NCBI RefSeq assembly: GCF_028502605.1
Contig: NC_079234.1
Location: 1,860,001-1,924,000 of the forward strand
From: Trichoderma breve
Taxonomy: Eukaryota; Ascomycota; Sordariomycetes; Hypocreales; Hypocreaceae
Direction: 5' to 3'
DNA length: 64,000 nt
Numbering within the stretch: the first letter of the stretch is position 1; each line of letters starts with the position of its first letter. Of this stretch, positions 23,671-35,303 are shown one piece after another. A model generated the notes under the pieces. That model was not told the origin of the DNA, did no database searches, and saw nothing but the letters and a program-made list of their open reading frames with translations. Made by a program: the position numbers and the translations under genes.

Positions 23671-24006
23671 ATGCATTTCTCTACCACTACACTTCTCGCG
23701 GTTCTTACCGCCTCTTTTGCTTCTGCGACACAAATGCAGATCAATTATTATAAAGATGCGTGTCAGAACTACGCCGGTCAAGTCAATGTGAACTGGGCAA
23801 CCAAACTACGTGGAGGCCCTAATAACTGTTACAACTATCATTTCGCCCAATGGGCAAACGTTGCCAATTGCTTCGAAAACAGTTGCACATGCATCTTTTA
23901 CAGCCAAAGCAACTGCCAGGGAGGAGCGTTGACACAGTCCAGTAATGGAGGCCAAAACTGTGTTCCGGTGCAAAATGCTCAGTCTTTTGCATGCTATTAC
24001 GAATAA
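23671..24006 (+). CDS. Small secreted cysteine-rich protein (effector-like)
   Basis: This 111-residue intronless protein begins at ATG 23671; the codons just upstream in frame are non-ATG. The first 18-20 residues, 'MHFSTTTLLAVLTASFASA', form a clear signal peptide. The mature part has eight cysteines, an even number compatible with four disulfides, and is rich in Asn, Gln and Tyr. The segments 'INYYKDACQNYAGQV' and 'IFYSQSNCQGGALTQ' resemble each other (aromatic, short spacer, Cys-Gln, Gly), suggesting two halves like a beta/gamma-crystallin-type fold. That similarity is only a visual impression. A candidate TATA box lies about 95 bp upstream. Size, secretion and isolation in gene-poor DNA fit a fungal effector or antimicrobial-type small protein, but no function can be assigned. 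Confidence 0.8.
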   Translation: MHFSTTTLLAVLTASFASATQMQINYYKDACQNYAGQVNVNWATKLRGGPNNCYNYHFAQWANVANCFENSCTCIFYSQSNCQGGALTQSSNGGQNCVPVQNAQSFACYYE

Positions 24007-24009
24007 TCA

Positions 24010-26107
24010 TAAGGAAAAGGGTCAGTGTATGGAACAGGTTAGACTAGAAGGAGAATCAACGTCGAGGTTGCAATGCAAAATACCGGACTTTGCATTAAGT
24101 GACAGATGGGCCACACAATATTGAAACGTCGACCGTGGACGGACGACTTCAGTTGACCAGGACATATACACTTTGAACATATAATCTTCGCTTCTCGGCA
24201 CTCTTTAGAACAGTTACAGAGACATTTTGATAATGCAGCAATCAGATTGAATCTATTTGAGGGCCTCTACTTGTTGCGTGATAAAAAAAATCGTAGCTCG
24301 GTTATCTGGCCTGACCTGACTTAAACAGCCTCTTGAGCTTCACACGTTGTCCCTTGGGAATACGAACTTTACCAACCATTAGTTGCACGATTCGTCACAG
24401 CATAATCTATTTTTGGGCGGTGAGGGCAATTTTTATATGATTAGGGAAATAAACTATATGCGCTCTAGTATCGATTGGATCTATATCCGCATCTCTAGAT
24501 AATACAGCAAATTTGTAATTCAACCCCCGAAGAGACCGGTAAGCCTTCCCCGCTCTCTCAAAAATGGTTTTAGAAATACTAATTTTTCTTATAGTAAGCC
24601 ATACACTTTCCCTCACGCGTAGGCTGTGGTAATTAATACAGGTTAATTGATGGTTCCCTCGCTTCTTGTCTTGTTCCTATTTCCCTACTAGTCCTGTTGG
24701 TGTTGTACATATGAATCAGTATCGTATCGAAAGTCATAGTGCTATGAGCCCTTCACTTTACAAGCGACTGTCATATGTTTGTCTGGTGTAATCATTAAGC
24801 CATAATAGCGTTGTGCGAGATTCAGGTGTCGGATCATCAGCGTTCGCAAACAAGGGTGGCAGCCGCCGAAAATGGTGGCGCTGACAGCTATTTCTGGGGG
24901 CGATCGAACTTCAGACAACATCTTTAATAGAACCGCGAATTCTCCACTGCCTATAGTCGTAAATGGTGGTGGTATTACCACTGCAGAGGATTGATACAAG
25001 TAGGCGATACTACCTATCGTAAAGCGAAGTAATAGTATAAATCGTATAAAGTAAGGTAGATGAGTGTTTTTGTGCTCTGTGAGTATTTTTTTTTTTTCCT
25101 TTTTTTTTCCAATGGTGCCTTTCTTCTCTAGACGGCGCGATAGAGGCTTATCGCATGGAAAGCTAGATGACATTGGCTCTCTCTTAAGGTCTGGGGCAAT
25201 TCTTTCTTCCCTCAAGACTTGGTACAAATTGCAGAAATTGCACAAACAGTCAGTGACGGATAAAATAAGCAGGACTACTAATTGCCGAGATACAAGGCAA
25301 TACTCTGAACTGGCACAGACTACGCAGTACATGAAGAAAGAATTAACGTAATGGTAAATTTGTGTTATATGGTCTATTATATACGCATGTACGTTTGGAT
25401 ACATTTATGCTTGCTAATACTATCATCTATTATAGCCAGTCGTATTCTAATTTCCGCGAATCTTTCTTCATTCTCACTAATTTTATCAACCACTTTGCCT
25501 TTAGGGTAATCTCAACGAATTTGATGGTGGGGCTGTGATAGAGCCTGATGGGTTGTCAACAAGAGTATTGGGTACCTATCTATTCTAAAATGCTGGATCA
25601 TGTCAGAGAATGTGTGAGAAGCATAGTTTCAGAAGAATTAAAGTAACATATATTGTCTAATCAACACACACTTCATATATGCAGGTTATGCCGATGCGAT
25701 ATATAGAAGTGACTGCACAGGTTATTGGAAATATCATGACGAGTAGGATACATGTAGTCGCTACTATGGCTATCTAACTAAATGTTCAGAATTATTGAAC
25801 AATCAAGATTGACCCCTCTTGTATGCCGATGACCTTGCTTCATGCATGCAGTTGGGCATCAATACGTTGCGACTATTGAATGCACTGGAGAAGGGATTGA
25901 AGAAAACAGGAATAGCGACAAGGAGTGGGGGGATGGGGGGATACGAGGTAGAATGGGGGAAAGATGCTTGGTACAGGCAAAAGCTTTACCTCGAAGGTGC
26001 TATTTCAATATTTCGCCCTATGGTTAAAGTAACTAACAATTAGGTAGCTTGACGAAGACGAGAACTATTTATAAACAATACATGATAGTAAATCATTATA
26101 ATCTTCG
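24010..26107. other. 2.1-kb gene-poor spacer with a possible retroelement trace
   Basis: No intact gene is supported. A long minus-strand open frame at 24742-25404 has low-complexity Lys-rich sequence and no recognisable domain. A T-rich tract lies at about 25086-25110. Around 25813-25920 a plus-strand frame reads 'PLLYADDLASC' followed by Leu-rich sequence, reminiscent of the catalytic YADD block of a reverse transcriptase. G-rich sequence ('GGGGGGATGGGGGG'-like) follows at about 25926-25940. Confidence 0.45.
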
Positions 26108-27766
26108 TTATTTCAGCTCCATCGACGTTTTCAAGACACGCTGCATGTCGCTGGACACTTTGTTTCCCTTCCTTTGGAAAATCTCTCCGTCCCCAGACAG
26201 TTGGAATTCATGTTTCCAAGTTAGACAGCCCATCCTAACATTGGCGCCGAAACTCCACTTTGTAGGCGTAGATGGGCAGCCAAAGCTCAAGATGAAGTAT
26301 TCCTTGGGAAATCCTGATAGCCTTGCCCGCTTTACAGTCTCATCGTAGTCAATCCACCAGAAAAAACTGTCAGTCTGATAGGGTTCCAAGTCAAACGTAT
26401 CGCGATCTGATCCCATGTATGCTACTTGAAGCTTGCCATCTACCTCGTTGATATCGATGAAAAAATTCTCAATGGCATTGTAGTATCGGCCTGTATATGC
26501 TGAAGTGCTTCGACTGGGTGAATCACGCGTCTTTCCATCGAGTAGATCCTGGTACACATAATTGGGCAACATGACATTGTTTGTGGAAGCCGTCTTGGCC
26601 GCTTCAATGTATGTCGGTGCATCGACCTCGTTGCCCAGCACAGTTTCTACAATGATCTGACCCAGCAGCTTCATCGCGTCAGTAAGGCCGGCAGAATTGC
26701 CCAGCAAAACCACAGCGGTTGTAGTTTCGGGGAATAGCGCTACAAAGCCGGCGTTACCGGGGATGTAGCCTTGATGATAAATCATAAGGCGCGATTCTGA
26801 GCCGTTATTTAGAATGGGAGGCTCGTAATCAGCAAATAAATCGAGAATTGCCGGGAGCTCTGCTCGAATCCATCCTGACGCATAGCTGTACTCCCGCAAA
26901 GATTGGTTAGGGACGCCAATTTTACCCTGTAAAAGCATCGGCATTTGTTTGAAAGGATTCTCAGAACCTGGTGTCGATGTCTGGGCCACTTGTGAGTTGG
27001 CTGCCTCAATCAATGCCCTGTATAGCACCAAGAGATCGCTAACGGAACTGCGAATTGCGCCAGCCGCACCAATAAGCAAGTCCTTGCCATGGCCCCAAGG
27101 CGGAATGCCACAAAATGAGCCATCCCCTAGAGCTGCGTAGGATTTGGCTGTGTTATTATCGAATGGCTCTTGGGCGAAAAAAGTTCTATTCAAGTGTAGT
27201 GGTTCGATGATGCGCTCGTGAAGTAGCTCCAGGTAGGATAAACCGGTCAACTTCTCGAGGACTTGGCCAAGAACCTCGTAGCCGATATTATCGTATACAA
27301 ACCGTGTACGCAGTGGACTTGCAGATGGGACATAACTCAAGGTTGGGATAGCATCGGAACGGTTCAAAAAGATCCGGTTATCCGAGCCAAGCCAAAGGCT
27401 ATCATAAGGCGCGAGCCCCGTCCTATGACTGAGAAGATCTTCGATCGTTATGTTGGCCTGGGCGTCATCCCGTTGGTACTCCGGAAAGATTTGTCTCAGT
27501 TGAGTTGTAAAATCCAGCTTGCCCTCTTCAACCATCATGCCGATCATGGAAGCCGTAATGGCTTTTGTGATGGAGCAGAGGAGGAAACTTGTGTCAGCAT
27601 TGGGCGCAACGCGGTTCTCAACATCCTGAAGTCCGTAACTGGCCGTATGAAGGATTTCGCCATGGTGTAGAACGCCAAGTGAGATTCCGGGGGTGCCAGT
27701 GATGTTAGAAATCTGCGTCAGGAGCGGGCCTAACGCCTCGAGGGCAGATTTGAGGAGCCTATCCAT
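26108..27766 (-). CDS. Beta-lactamase / penicillin-binding-protein-like serine hydrolase
   Basis: This intronless 552-residue protein belongs to the class C beta-lactamase/transpeptidase-like family, which in fungi includes esterases, peptidases and some biosynthetic enzymes. The catalytic SxxK is 'SITK' at residues 65-68 within 'TSFLLCSITKAITASM'. The second motif is 'YDN' at about 158-160 ('FVYDNIGYEVLG'). A later 'YHQGYIPGNAGF' supplies a candidate for the third (HxG-like) motif. A C-terminal domain of about 150 residues ('YTGRYYNAIENFFIDINEV') resembles the beta-barrel extension seen in family members. There is no signal peptide, so it is probably cytosolic. True beta-lactam hydrolysis is unlikely to be the main role, and the substrate is unknown. 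Confidence 0.88.
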   Translation of the reverse strand: MDRLLKSALEALGPLLTQISNITGTPGISLGVLHHGEILHTASYGLQDVENRVAPNADTSFLLCSITKAITASMIGMMVEEGKLDFTTQLRQIFPEYQRDDAQANITIEDLLSHRTGLAPYDSLWLGSDNRIFLNRSDAIPTLSYVPSASPLRTRFVYDNIGYEVLGQVLEKLTGLSYLELLHERIIEPLHLNRTFFAQEPFDNNTAKSYAALGDGSFCGIPPWGHGKDLLIGAAGAIRSSVSDLLVLYRALIEAANSQVAQTSTPGSENPFKQMPMLLQGKIGVPNQSLREYSYASGWIRAELPAILDLFADYEPPILNNGSESRLMIYHQGYIPGNAGFVALFPETTTAVVLLGNSAGLTDAMKLLGQIIVETVLGNEVDAPTYIEAAKTASTNNVMLPNYVYQDLLDGKTRDSPSRSTSAYTGRYYNAIENFFIDINEVDGKLQVAYMGSDRDTFDLEPYQTDSFFWWIDYDETVKRARLSGFPKEYFILSFGCPSTPTKWSFGANVRMGCLTWKHEFQLSGDGEIFQRKGNKVSSDMQRVLKTSMELK

Positions 27767-29015
27767 GGTAAGAATGAAGGCGTCTTGGAAATTGAGAAGT
27801 TTCCCATTGGAGGGAGCTCTGAGACGTACATTGTGGCGCGACTTGCCGGCTTCAAGCTGATTTCACTTCACTTGCTGCGCATGCTTGTTTGGTCCAAAGT
27901 TTGAGCAAAAGGGCGATGGAGGGGACACAGACATTGGACGCATCAAGTAGAGGTGGCTGGGCCGATAGTAAGCCTAGTAATATCAGCGAGGGATGAGAAT
28001 TCCTTCAAGGTTGTGTACCGATAATAAGGGATAAATAGCCCAGGATGTGCAGCCGTAGCAAGCAAGGATGCATGCCGACCGCCTGTTCGCAACAGCTCTC
28101 ACAAGATATGGCATCAATTCGCGTTGAGTTTTACGTGCCGATAGGAACACGACCATGACGTATATAATCAGCAATGTTATCATAAGATGAGAAAAGAAGA
28201 TGATGTATCAGAGTGGAGTTCAAGTTTTGGAAATAAGATTTGTCTCAGGTTGTACAAGTGATGTTGATTTATGTGATACAGAGCACCTTTTTACCTATCG
28301 GGAACATGAATGCACACCAATACACCCCCACACTAAGCTATCGACTAGCGCAATGGATCAATTCATTCTTGTCGGGTCTCATTCCGTCGCCTGTGAAATC
28401 GAGGTCTCTTGTCTACTAGCAGAAATTGCATAACGACTATAGGAATAGAGATAGACTATTACAAGATACACGATGGGGCGTCTACTAGACTAATTGTTCG
28501 TTTCATCCGTAATAGACACCGACAAAAATATCCTGAAAGAATTTAAGGTTAGGCTGTTGTTTAACTGATAATTGTCAGCCATGCTAGCGCAACACCAAAA
28601 TATCGTCGTACTACCCACTTGGGCAAATGTAGATCAGAAGTTCAAATGCTCCCAAAGACTAGGCCAATGCGGGACAGCTGAAGTCATTTCGACGACTTCC
28701 TATTGTAGAGCTGCATGTATATACATACCTGTGCTTGTGCTCCGTAATATGTGCTCCTCATCTCTTCGGCCTGTCCAGCTCGAAAGACGTGCTTCGTGGC
28801 TGCTTCAACACCAATCAATCATTGCAGGCTCCACGTCGCGATGCAGGCCGTCTTTGGCCTTCGTGCAGCCTGATTAATGTAGGAGGCAATATAAACGCAG
28901 CCGACGCGGTGTCCGTCCACCCAACACTCGATATGATTGAACATGTTTCAGTTTCACTCAGCTGTCTCCCTTCAGTGGCACCACACTCGGCTTCCATCGC
29001 CAATCTTCAGCAGCA
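27767..29015. other. Intergenic spacer, hydrolase to STAND gene
   Basis: This 1.25-kb head-to-head spacer holds no supported gene. Short open frames at 28572-28877 and 28735-29019 overlap the probable promoter and 5' leader of the STAND gene and show no recognisable protein. Confidence 0.5.
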
Positions 29016-32000
29016 ATGAGCACCGCACTTGAGCAGCATTGGGAAACTGAACTGCAGTCCCAGAGGAGGCGGCTTCTGGGGCGCAGGTATCAGCTCGCCG
29101 TTGAAGAATTGGGCTACTCGTCGCTTCAGGACTGGCTTAAGTCGGAGAATGGACGTTACAGGGACCAGGCGCTGACTCGATATCTTACAAAACTCGGGCC
29201 AATACTTGAAGAGTTTGAGGTTTTCGTCCGGTCGATAACAACAATGGTGCAAGGAGGCGGGCAAATCGCAGGGCTTGTTTGGGGATCCATTCAGGCTGTC
29301 CTCGATGTCAGTGCCAATACGACGTGCCGCTGGTGCCACACACACTCCCTCGTGATTCGATCTGACTAATGCGGATAAGCAGGCTGCGAGCAAGTATGCA
29401 AAGCTGCTGGAGAGTGTGACGAACATGATTGAGGAAATATCGCTGTTGATGCCTCAGCTTGCCACTTACAGCACCCTATTCCCAGGAAAGAAGGCGCTCG
29501 ATAATTGCCTCCGGATTCTGATATCGGATTTTGTCGGCTTCTGCATAGAGGCTGTCATTTTCTTCAAGAGATGGCCTATATGTAAGCTCCCGAAGGTCTT
29601 GTCACGCATTCCAATTGTTTTATATGACTAACTGGATGGGCAAGATTCTTTGCTCAGAATATTCTGGTTCTCACTTGAACGTAACTTCCAGGCCTATAAG
29701 TCGAACATACTTCGGCACCAGGGTCAATTTGACAGGGAAAGGCAAGTCCTTGTTGACACTGAGCTGATATATGGAGGTAGAATTCGGACCGTGGAAGCAA
29801 TGATCCCCATTACGAGTAGCGCTACCAGGGAGCCCGAGAGGTTGTACATTGTGCCATTCCAACGAAATCCGCGCTTTCAAGCTCGGGGAAACACATTGTC
29901 GTTACTTCATCAGAACCTCTGTGAAGTGACAGATGATGAGACTATCCGTCAAAAATCGTGTGTCGTCCATGGTGGTGGTGGCATGGGGAAAACTCAGCTT
30001 GCCATCGAATACACCCACCGGTACCGAAGGCACTTTGACTACATAGTATGGATTTGTGCCGAATCCAAGACTGAGCTCACCAACGGAATGGCCGAACTTG
30101 CGAAGCGCCTGAAAATATCTGATGCCCAGGGTGCGACGAGCCGAGCGTCAATCGAGGCTGCGAGGACCTGGCTGGAGACTACAGGTTAGAACAGGGAAAA
30201 GAAATATGGCCATTTAATCGTTTGCGTATGCCAACAGTTTTCACAGATAAGCGATGGCTTCTTGTCTTCGATAACGCCAATCGATGGGAGGATTTGCAAG
30301 GTTATTGGCCCTTTTGTGCCAGTGGCTCGGTATTGGTAACCTCTCAGCTCGCCAGGCTACGCACCATGGTCAGCTCAGAAATCCGTCTATCTACTTTGGA
30401 GCCTTCCGAAGGCGCCAGGTTCCTCCTCGACGAGATTGCGGGCGACAATGACCCTCAAACGGACATGGACAATGCGCGCCTAATCTCAGAAGCTCTTGGT
30501 GGCCATCCGCTGTCGATTGTGCATGTGGCCGGATATATTGCACAGTCGCATATCAGTCTCGAGGCCTTTTTGCACCTCTTTGAGAATCGACAAAGAATTG
30601 CACGCATCTTGAGTCAGGAGATTACCCCGCTCCAATATGAAAGAAATATGGAAGTCGTTCACGATATCGCTCTACAAGAGCTTGATGCTCCTGCTCTGAT
30701 GCTGGCTCAAATTCTGTCTATGCTAAGTTCTGAGGGTGTCCCCAGAGAAATGTTACTGGTAGATGCAGATCACGGTGACCGTTTATTAGGGTTCCTAGAG
30801 TTTGATGACGAGGCGAGGTAAGATTGGATCATATCCGCCCTCCATTTTACCAATGTGTGGAGTAAATCGCTTAGACTTTTGCAGCTTTCATGAAATGATA
30901 CGACAATTAAGGGCTAGACATTTAATTGACTGCCAAGGTCTCGACCGAGATCAGCTGTATCTCATGCATAGATCACTGCAGCTGAGCCTCCTACGAAAAA
31001 TGGATGAAGAGGAGGGGAAGATTGCATCAATATTCAATATGGCCGTGAGCCTTACACGCCGAATGTTTCCTCGTCAGTCTCCCGTTCAGTTTCCCCAAAA
31101 TGACATTTGGGAAATGTGCGAAAAATACTCCCCGCATGTCATGAGCATCATGAGTGCGCATGCAGCCTCGCCAGCGCCGCCGGAATGCTCAATCGATTAC
31201 GCCTTGCTTTTGTCGGATGTCTCCAACTATTTCTATGAGCGCAATATTTTTGGCGACGCACTGGACACCTCTAACGCGAGTGTCAAAGTCTGTGAGCGCT
31301 TTGTTGGCCGTCACGAGGCTGTGAGAGCCGATATACATACAATCGCCGCGGCCGTAAGAGATACGTGCGGAATCTCCGAGAGACTCAGGACTCTACACCA
31401 TTACGTGATGACTGTTGCTCTACGTCAAGAGCACCTGAATAAATCCAACCCTATTGATGTAAGCTCAAACGACCTCTGGAACTACGCCAATGCCTGGGGC
31501 AATATGACGCCCATACTACTCGATTATGAGTGCTACGAAGACGTCATCATATATTCCGATCTTGCCATTACCATCAAGAAAAAACTACTTGGATCAGGTC
31601 CAGATTCCGCAATTGCATGCTACGAACCGTATCGCAATAAACATATTGCACTTGCGGCTCTAGGGCGTCTTGACGAAGCTCAAAGATGGGAGCCGGATCC
31701 TGACAATTTCATGGCGGATCCCACTTATAAGGTTATTATGATTAGATATTATTTTTTCTATGCGAACATTGCCATACTTTGCGGGAATCTCGATTCAGCC
31801 TATGCCACCTTGCAAATGGTGCTCAGCATGCGAACCGACATTTTTGGTCCTACTGGACGGAGCACCCTCGATACCTATTACTTGCTGGCAATGCTTGAGT
31901 CAAAGAGGCACAACAATGAGGCTGCTGAGTATGATACTTCCTACGCATGAATGAGGAGACATAGCACGTTTACTAATTGATGCAGAGCGTACCTGAGAAA

Positions 32001-32433
32001 AGCCTTGGAGAGACCCGATCAGTGGACGGACGAGGCTTGTGCACGAGCCAAGTATCAGCTTGCCAGACTACTATTGCGTAAAAAGAAGGACGACAAGAAA
32101 GATGAAGAAGCACGAAGTCTTCTGAAAGAGGCTACTCAAGTACGGGTTGCACGCTGGGAGAAGTATGCAGGATACTGGCCGTTTGACGTCCCCTTGCCAG
32201 ATGAGGACGCGATATACGATCATATTGTCCCCGCCGAAGCTGGCCGTCTTGTCATGACAAAGTCGCTACCAGCAAACACGCTGACCAGGCAACTCAATGA
32301 CGTGTGTCGCCATCTTCAGTCTCGTCTTGGGTCCAAGGATGATCTTTTGCCTCCGAAAGATCTAGCTGAGCTTTTGAAGACTTCCGGTTCATTGTTCCAC
32401 CTTGTCCCTCATATCCAAGCCTACGCTGTATGA
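29016..32433 (+). CDS. STAND/NLR protein: helical N-terminal (DUF7708-like) domain, NB-ARC, TPR-like C-terminus
   Basis: This is a multidomain P-loop NTPase of the fungal NLR class. Exons are 29016-29306, 29393-29581, 29645-30184, 30238-30817, 30885-31928 and 31986-32433, all with GT-AG introns. The N-terminal domain ('LTKLGPILEEFEVFVRS', 'GGGQIAGLVWGSIQAVLD', 'IEEISLLMPQLATYSTLF') matches the helical STAND N-terminal type known as DUF7708. The NTPase follows: Walker A 'VVHGGGGMGKTQLAIEYTH', Walker B 'RWLLVFDNANRWED', and 'EALGGHPLSIVHVAGYI'. The C-terminal half is helical and TPR-like ('AYATLQMVLSMRTDIFGPTG', 'NEAAEAYLRKALE'). The likely role is ligand-induced oligomerisation and signalling in non-self recognition. 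All key NTPase motifs are intact, so the gene is probably functional. Confidence 0.9.
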
Positions 32434-33703
32434 AGGCCTACGCATTACAATCATCATGCTCTTGTTTCGTTCACTTCAGTTAATTTAAGTTTTAGGCTGG
32501 GCCGCAAACGATTGATTCGTGCGCTTATACTGAATAGAGCATTTAATATTAGATACCCAGTGCAATATTCCAGAATGATAGCCTTCATGATGCCTCATGT
32601 GCTCTGCTATACGTCAAGTTATACAGACAGCCTAATTAAGTAGTAGGTATGGGTGGATTTGCTCGACGAGGAGGGGTAGGATCGGAAGAACTATATCGAA
32701 TAGAGGCAGATCGGACAGCGGTGGATTGAACACCGGTAGATTCGGACTGGGAGGCCAGAATAACTTCATCCACTGTAAGGTATCTCCTAGGGCGGGCATT
32801 ATGTTCCACATCCTCTCTCCATGGCTGCTCTCTTCTGTCCGACTGTCGTGACTCTTCGACAGCTCCGACCCAAGAACTTCTATCATTTGTCTTCTCTGTG
32901 TTGGTGTCCTTCTCTGTGTTGGTGTCCATTTTGCTACTTGTCTTTGGCGCTTTGTACTAAGCGCTCCTGTTGACATATTAGCATTGTCTAAAACCGGTAG
33001 TAATCTAGAATACTTTACAAGCACTCCGCAGTCTTGATGGATTTTCCTAACAGAAGGGGAGGGGGGACAAAGGGGAATAGGAAAGAAGATGATAATGCAT
33101 TTTTTTGCCAACAATGCTTGGAATTACCCCACGTAACTCAGGCGTGAGAAGCAGAGCGGGAATAACCCCTCAAATGTGATTTCTCAGCTCTGCAGGCTGC
33201 GGTTCCCATGGTCTCTCCCACCTTTCGAAATTTGGGCATTCAGGCATCAATGGTGCCTGCTATGACGGTCAATTGGTTCAATTGATATCCATTGTTGCCC
33301 AACATCATAGGGCTTGCATGTCTCGGTTAATGGTCAAAGCAAAAACAGCAGCCTCAAGGTGCGCAAAGGACCTCTTATCATGTCGCCTAATGCACGTTGA
33401 CTAGCTGTCGACACGGCTTTCGGTGATGCCTAAATCAAGCAGCGGGGTAAATTCCATTTTCATTTGATGTGATTCTTCATCGTACGTTCGTTTCGACTCA
33501 GGACAGTCAAGTTGTGCATATTCTCTGAGGGGTTGAACCGGGTGTGGTAGGCTAGCCTTGCCAAGGACCTTTCTGTGACTTGGTCGGGCAGGATAGGCTG
33601 CAGCAAATCCATTTACAAAAGACACCGGATGGTTAAGAGTGCGAAAATGGATTCCATCAAGGTTTAGTCAAGCAAATTCACAAGTAAGATCTCTTCGTCA
33701 GCA
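32434..33703. other. Intergenic spacer with an 18-bp direct repeat
   Basis: No supported gene was seen. Two perfect adjacent copies of an 18-bp unit, 'CTTCTCTGTGTTGGTGTC', lie at 32891-32908 and 32909-32926. Minus-strand open frames at 32632-33114 read through them and give low-complexity Thr/Asn-rich sequence; I do not count them as genes. Confidence 0.5.
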
Positions 33704-34840
33704 ATGGATCAACTGGTGAAACTAAACTATTTCCATGATTCTCAGTGGACCAAGACGCAGAGGCCCTACATCGCACTCCCAGGACTTCTAAAGACGATCC
33801 ATTATGCCAATTTTGACTATGTTACGGGACCTGAGCAGCTGATCAAAGACGTGCGTGGATGTACAGAGACATTCATGTTGCATGAGCAAGGCTTCACCTT
33901 CTTGCCTTGGTCTCCCTCCGACATTGATTGGACTGATGAAGCGGATATTGAGAATCGCTATCTTCCTCAAGTCAAGGACCTGCTCCAGAAGGAGCTTGAT
34001 ATCGGCGAATCTCTCAAGAGATGTGAGATATTTGATTGGAGGGTAGGTTGGAAACATCAAGAACAAGTATTTTTCAGTGTTTGATGAATGTAATAGCTTC
34101 GAAAGGCAGACTCTCAAGAGGTGATGCGTCAGGTATGCGACGGTAGAATGATCAAAATAAAGCCAGCCGACATCGTGCATATAGGTACCTTTTTGAGCCT
34201 CATCTTCTACAGCGGAAAAGTCCTGTTAAGCTGATTCGCAATAAGATCAAAGCCCCGCTGGGGCCCTGGACCGACTGCGTCTGCATCTGCCCCAGCAAGA
34301 AGTGGACGAGCTCCTAAAAAGATACAGAGTCCGGATTTTCAAGTACGAGCGGTTTATATGGCAAAAGATTTAAGCTGCCATGCTAACAAATTCGCTGTAG
34401 CGTCTGGAGGCCCTTAAACGACGTCGTTGAGGACTGGCCGCTTGCAATATGCGACGCCCGCACCGTAACTACAGGCGATCTCGTCGAGCTCGAGTTTGTC
34501 ACCGATGAACTCGTGAAGCTAAGTTACTTGGCGCGATGGAATGAAAAGTACCGCTTCTACTATCTCAGCGAGATGACGAATCAAGATGCTTGCATCTTCA
34601 AGATATTTGACTCCGCCTCGTTTGAGAATCAAATGGATGCAAGCGCAACGCGTACGTGCCATCTCTTTAGCCCATTAAGAACGCCCTCAGAAGTAAAATT
34701 AAATAAACTTAGAAAAAAAGCTGACATTGCAGGCAGTGGGCTGCCCGCATACGGCATTCCGGCTTCCAGCTACTTCAGAGACAGGTAAACGACCTCGAGA
34801 GAGTGTCGAAGTGAGGCTCTTTGTATTTTCCACGGATTAA
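33704..34840 (+). CDS. CmcJ/AsaB-type oxidoreductase (GA4-desaturase-related family)
   Basis: This enzyme belongs to the fungal CmcJ/AsaB/GA4-desaturase-like family of presumed non-haem oxygenases found in many specialised-metabolite clusters. Exons are 33704-34042, 34097-34184, 34246-34342, 34401-34651 and 34737-34840. Splicing restores the family signatures: 'LLKTIHYANFDYVTGPEQ', 'IKDVRGCTETFMLHEQGF', 'RYLPQVKDLLQK', 'HIDQSPAGALDRLRLHLP' (the conserved histidine/aspartate block), 'FNVWRPLNDVVEDWPLAI', 'CDARTV', 'YYLSEMTNQDACIFKIFDS', 'GCPHTAF' and 'PRESVEVRLFVFSTD'. The last exon uses the second of two closely spaced AG acceptors (34736), because only that frame gives 'PHTAF'. It is about 290 residues long, normal for the family. 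It is followed on the same strand by an O-methyltransferase, suggesting a small tailoring module. Confidence 0.85.
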
Positions 34841-35303
34841 ACGGCGCATATGCAAAGTAGCGGGTCACTGTGGAAGAGCTAGTTATGAGGAACAAGGGAC
34901 AAAATGAGATCAATAATCATGCTGTTAGGTGTAGTACACATCCCAAGTGCTTCGTGTCTTCGCTCTGTTACATCAGTATCAATACATCCCGGACATATGC
35001 ACATATACCCAACTTTCTATGAATCAAAAGAGTATCTATCATTTCCCCCGCCATTTAGTAGTCTGCAGCATAAAAGACGAAACTAGCATCAGGTGCCATT
35101 CTGAGGCAAGGCTTAGTGATTTGGGCTAAGGCGTACAACGGCATCAGATGCATTAATGCCTTGGGCACGAGTGACTTCATAATATATTTCGCTTTATTAG
35201 TAGTCCGCTACCGCCCAGAGGAGCTTCTATAGAGAAGTTCTTTTTATAATTACTCTCCAACATCTTATCTTTCCCTTTCGTTTCATTTTTTGCCTTTGCG
35301 AAA
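34841..35303. other. Intergenic spacer
   Basis: This stretch lies between the oxidoreductase stop and the O-methyltransferase start. No gene was seen; a pyrimidine-rich stretch ('TTTCCCTTTCGTTTC') lies just before the methyltransferase ATG. Confidence 0.5.

Noticed and set aside
24742..25404. A 220-codon minus-strand open frame in a gene-poor region
   Set aside because: It contains a Lys-rich low-complexity stretch from a T-run, has no recognisable domain, and shows no exon structure or promoter-like context.
32632..33114. Minus-strand frames giving Asn/Thr/Glu repeats
   Set aside because: The repeat comes from an 18-bp DNA duplication, and no conserved protein feature is visible.
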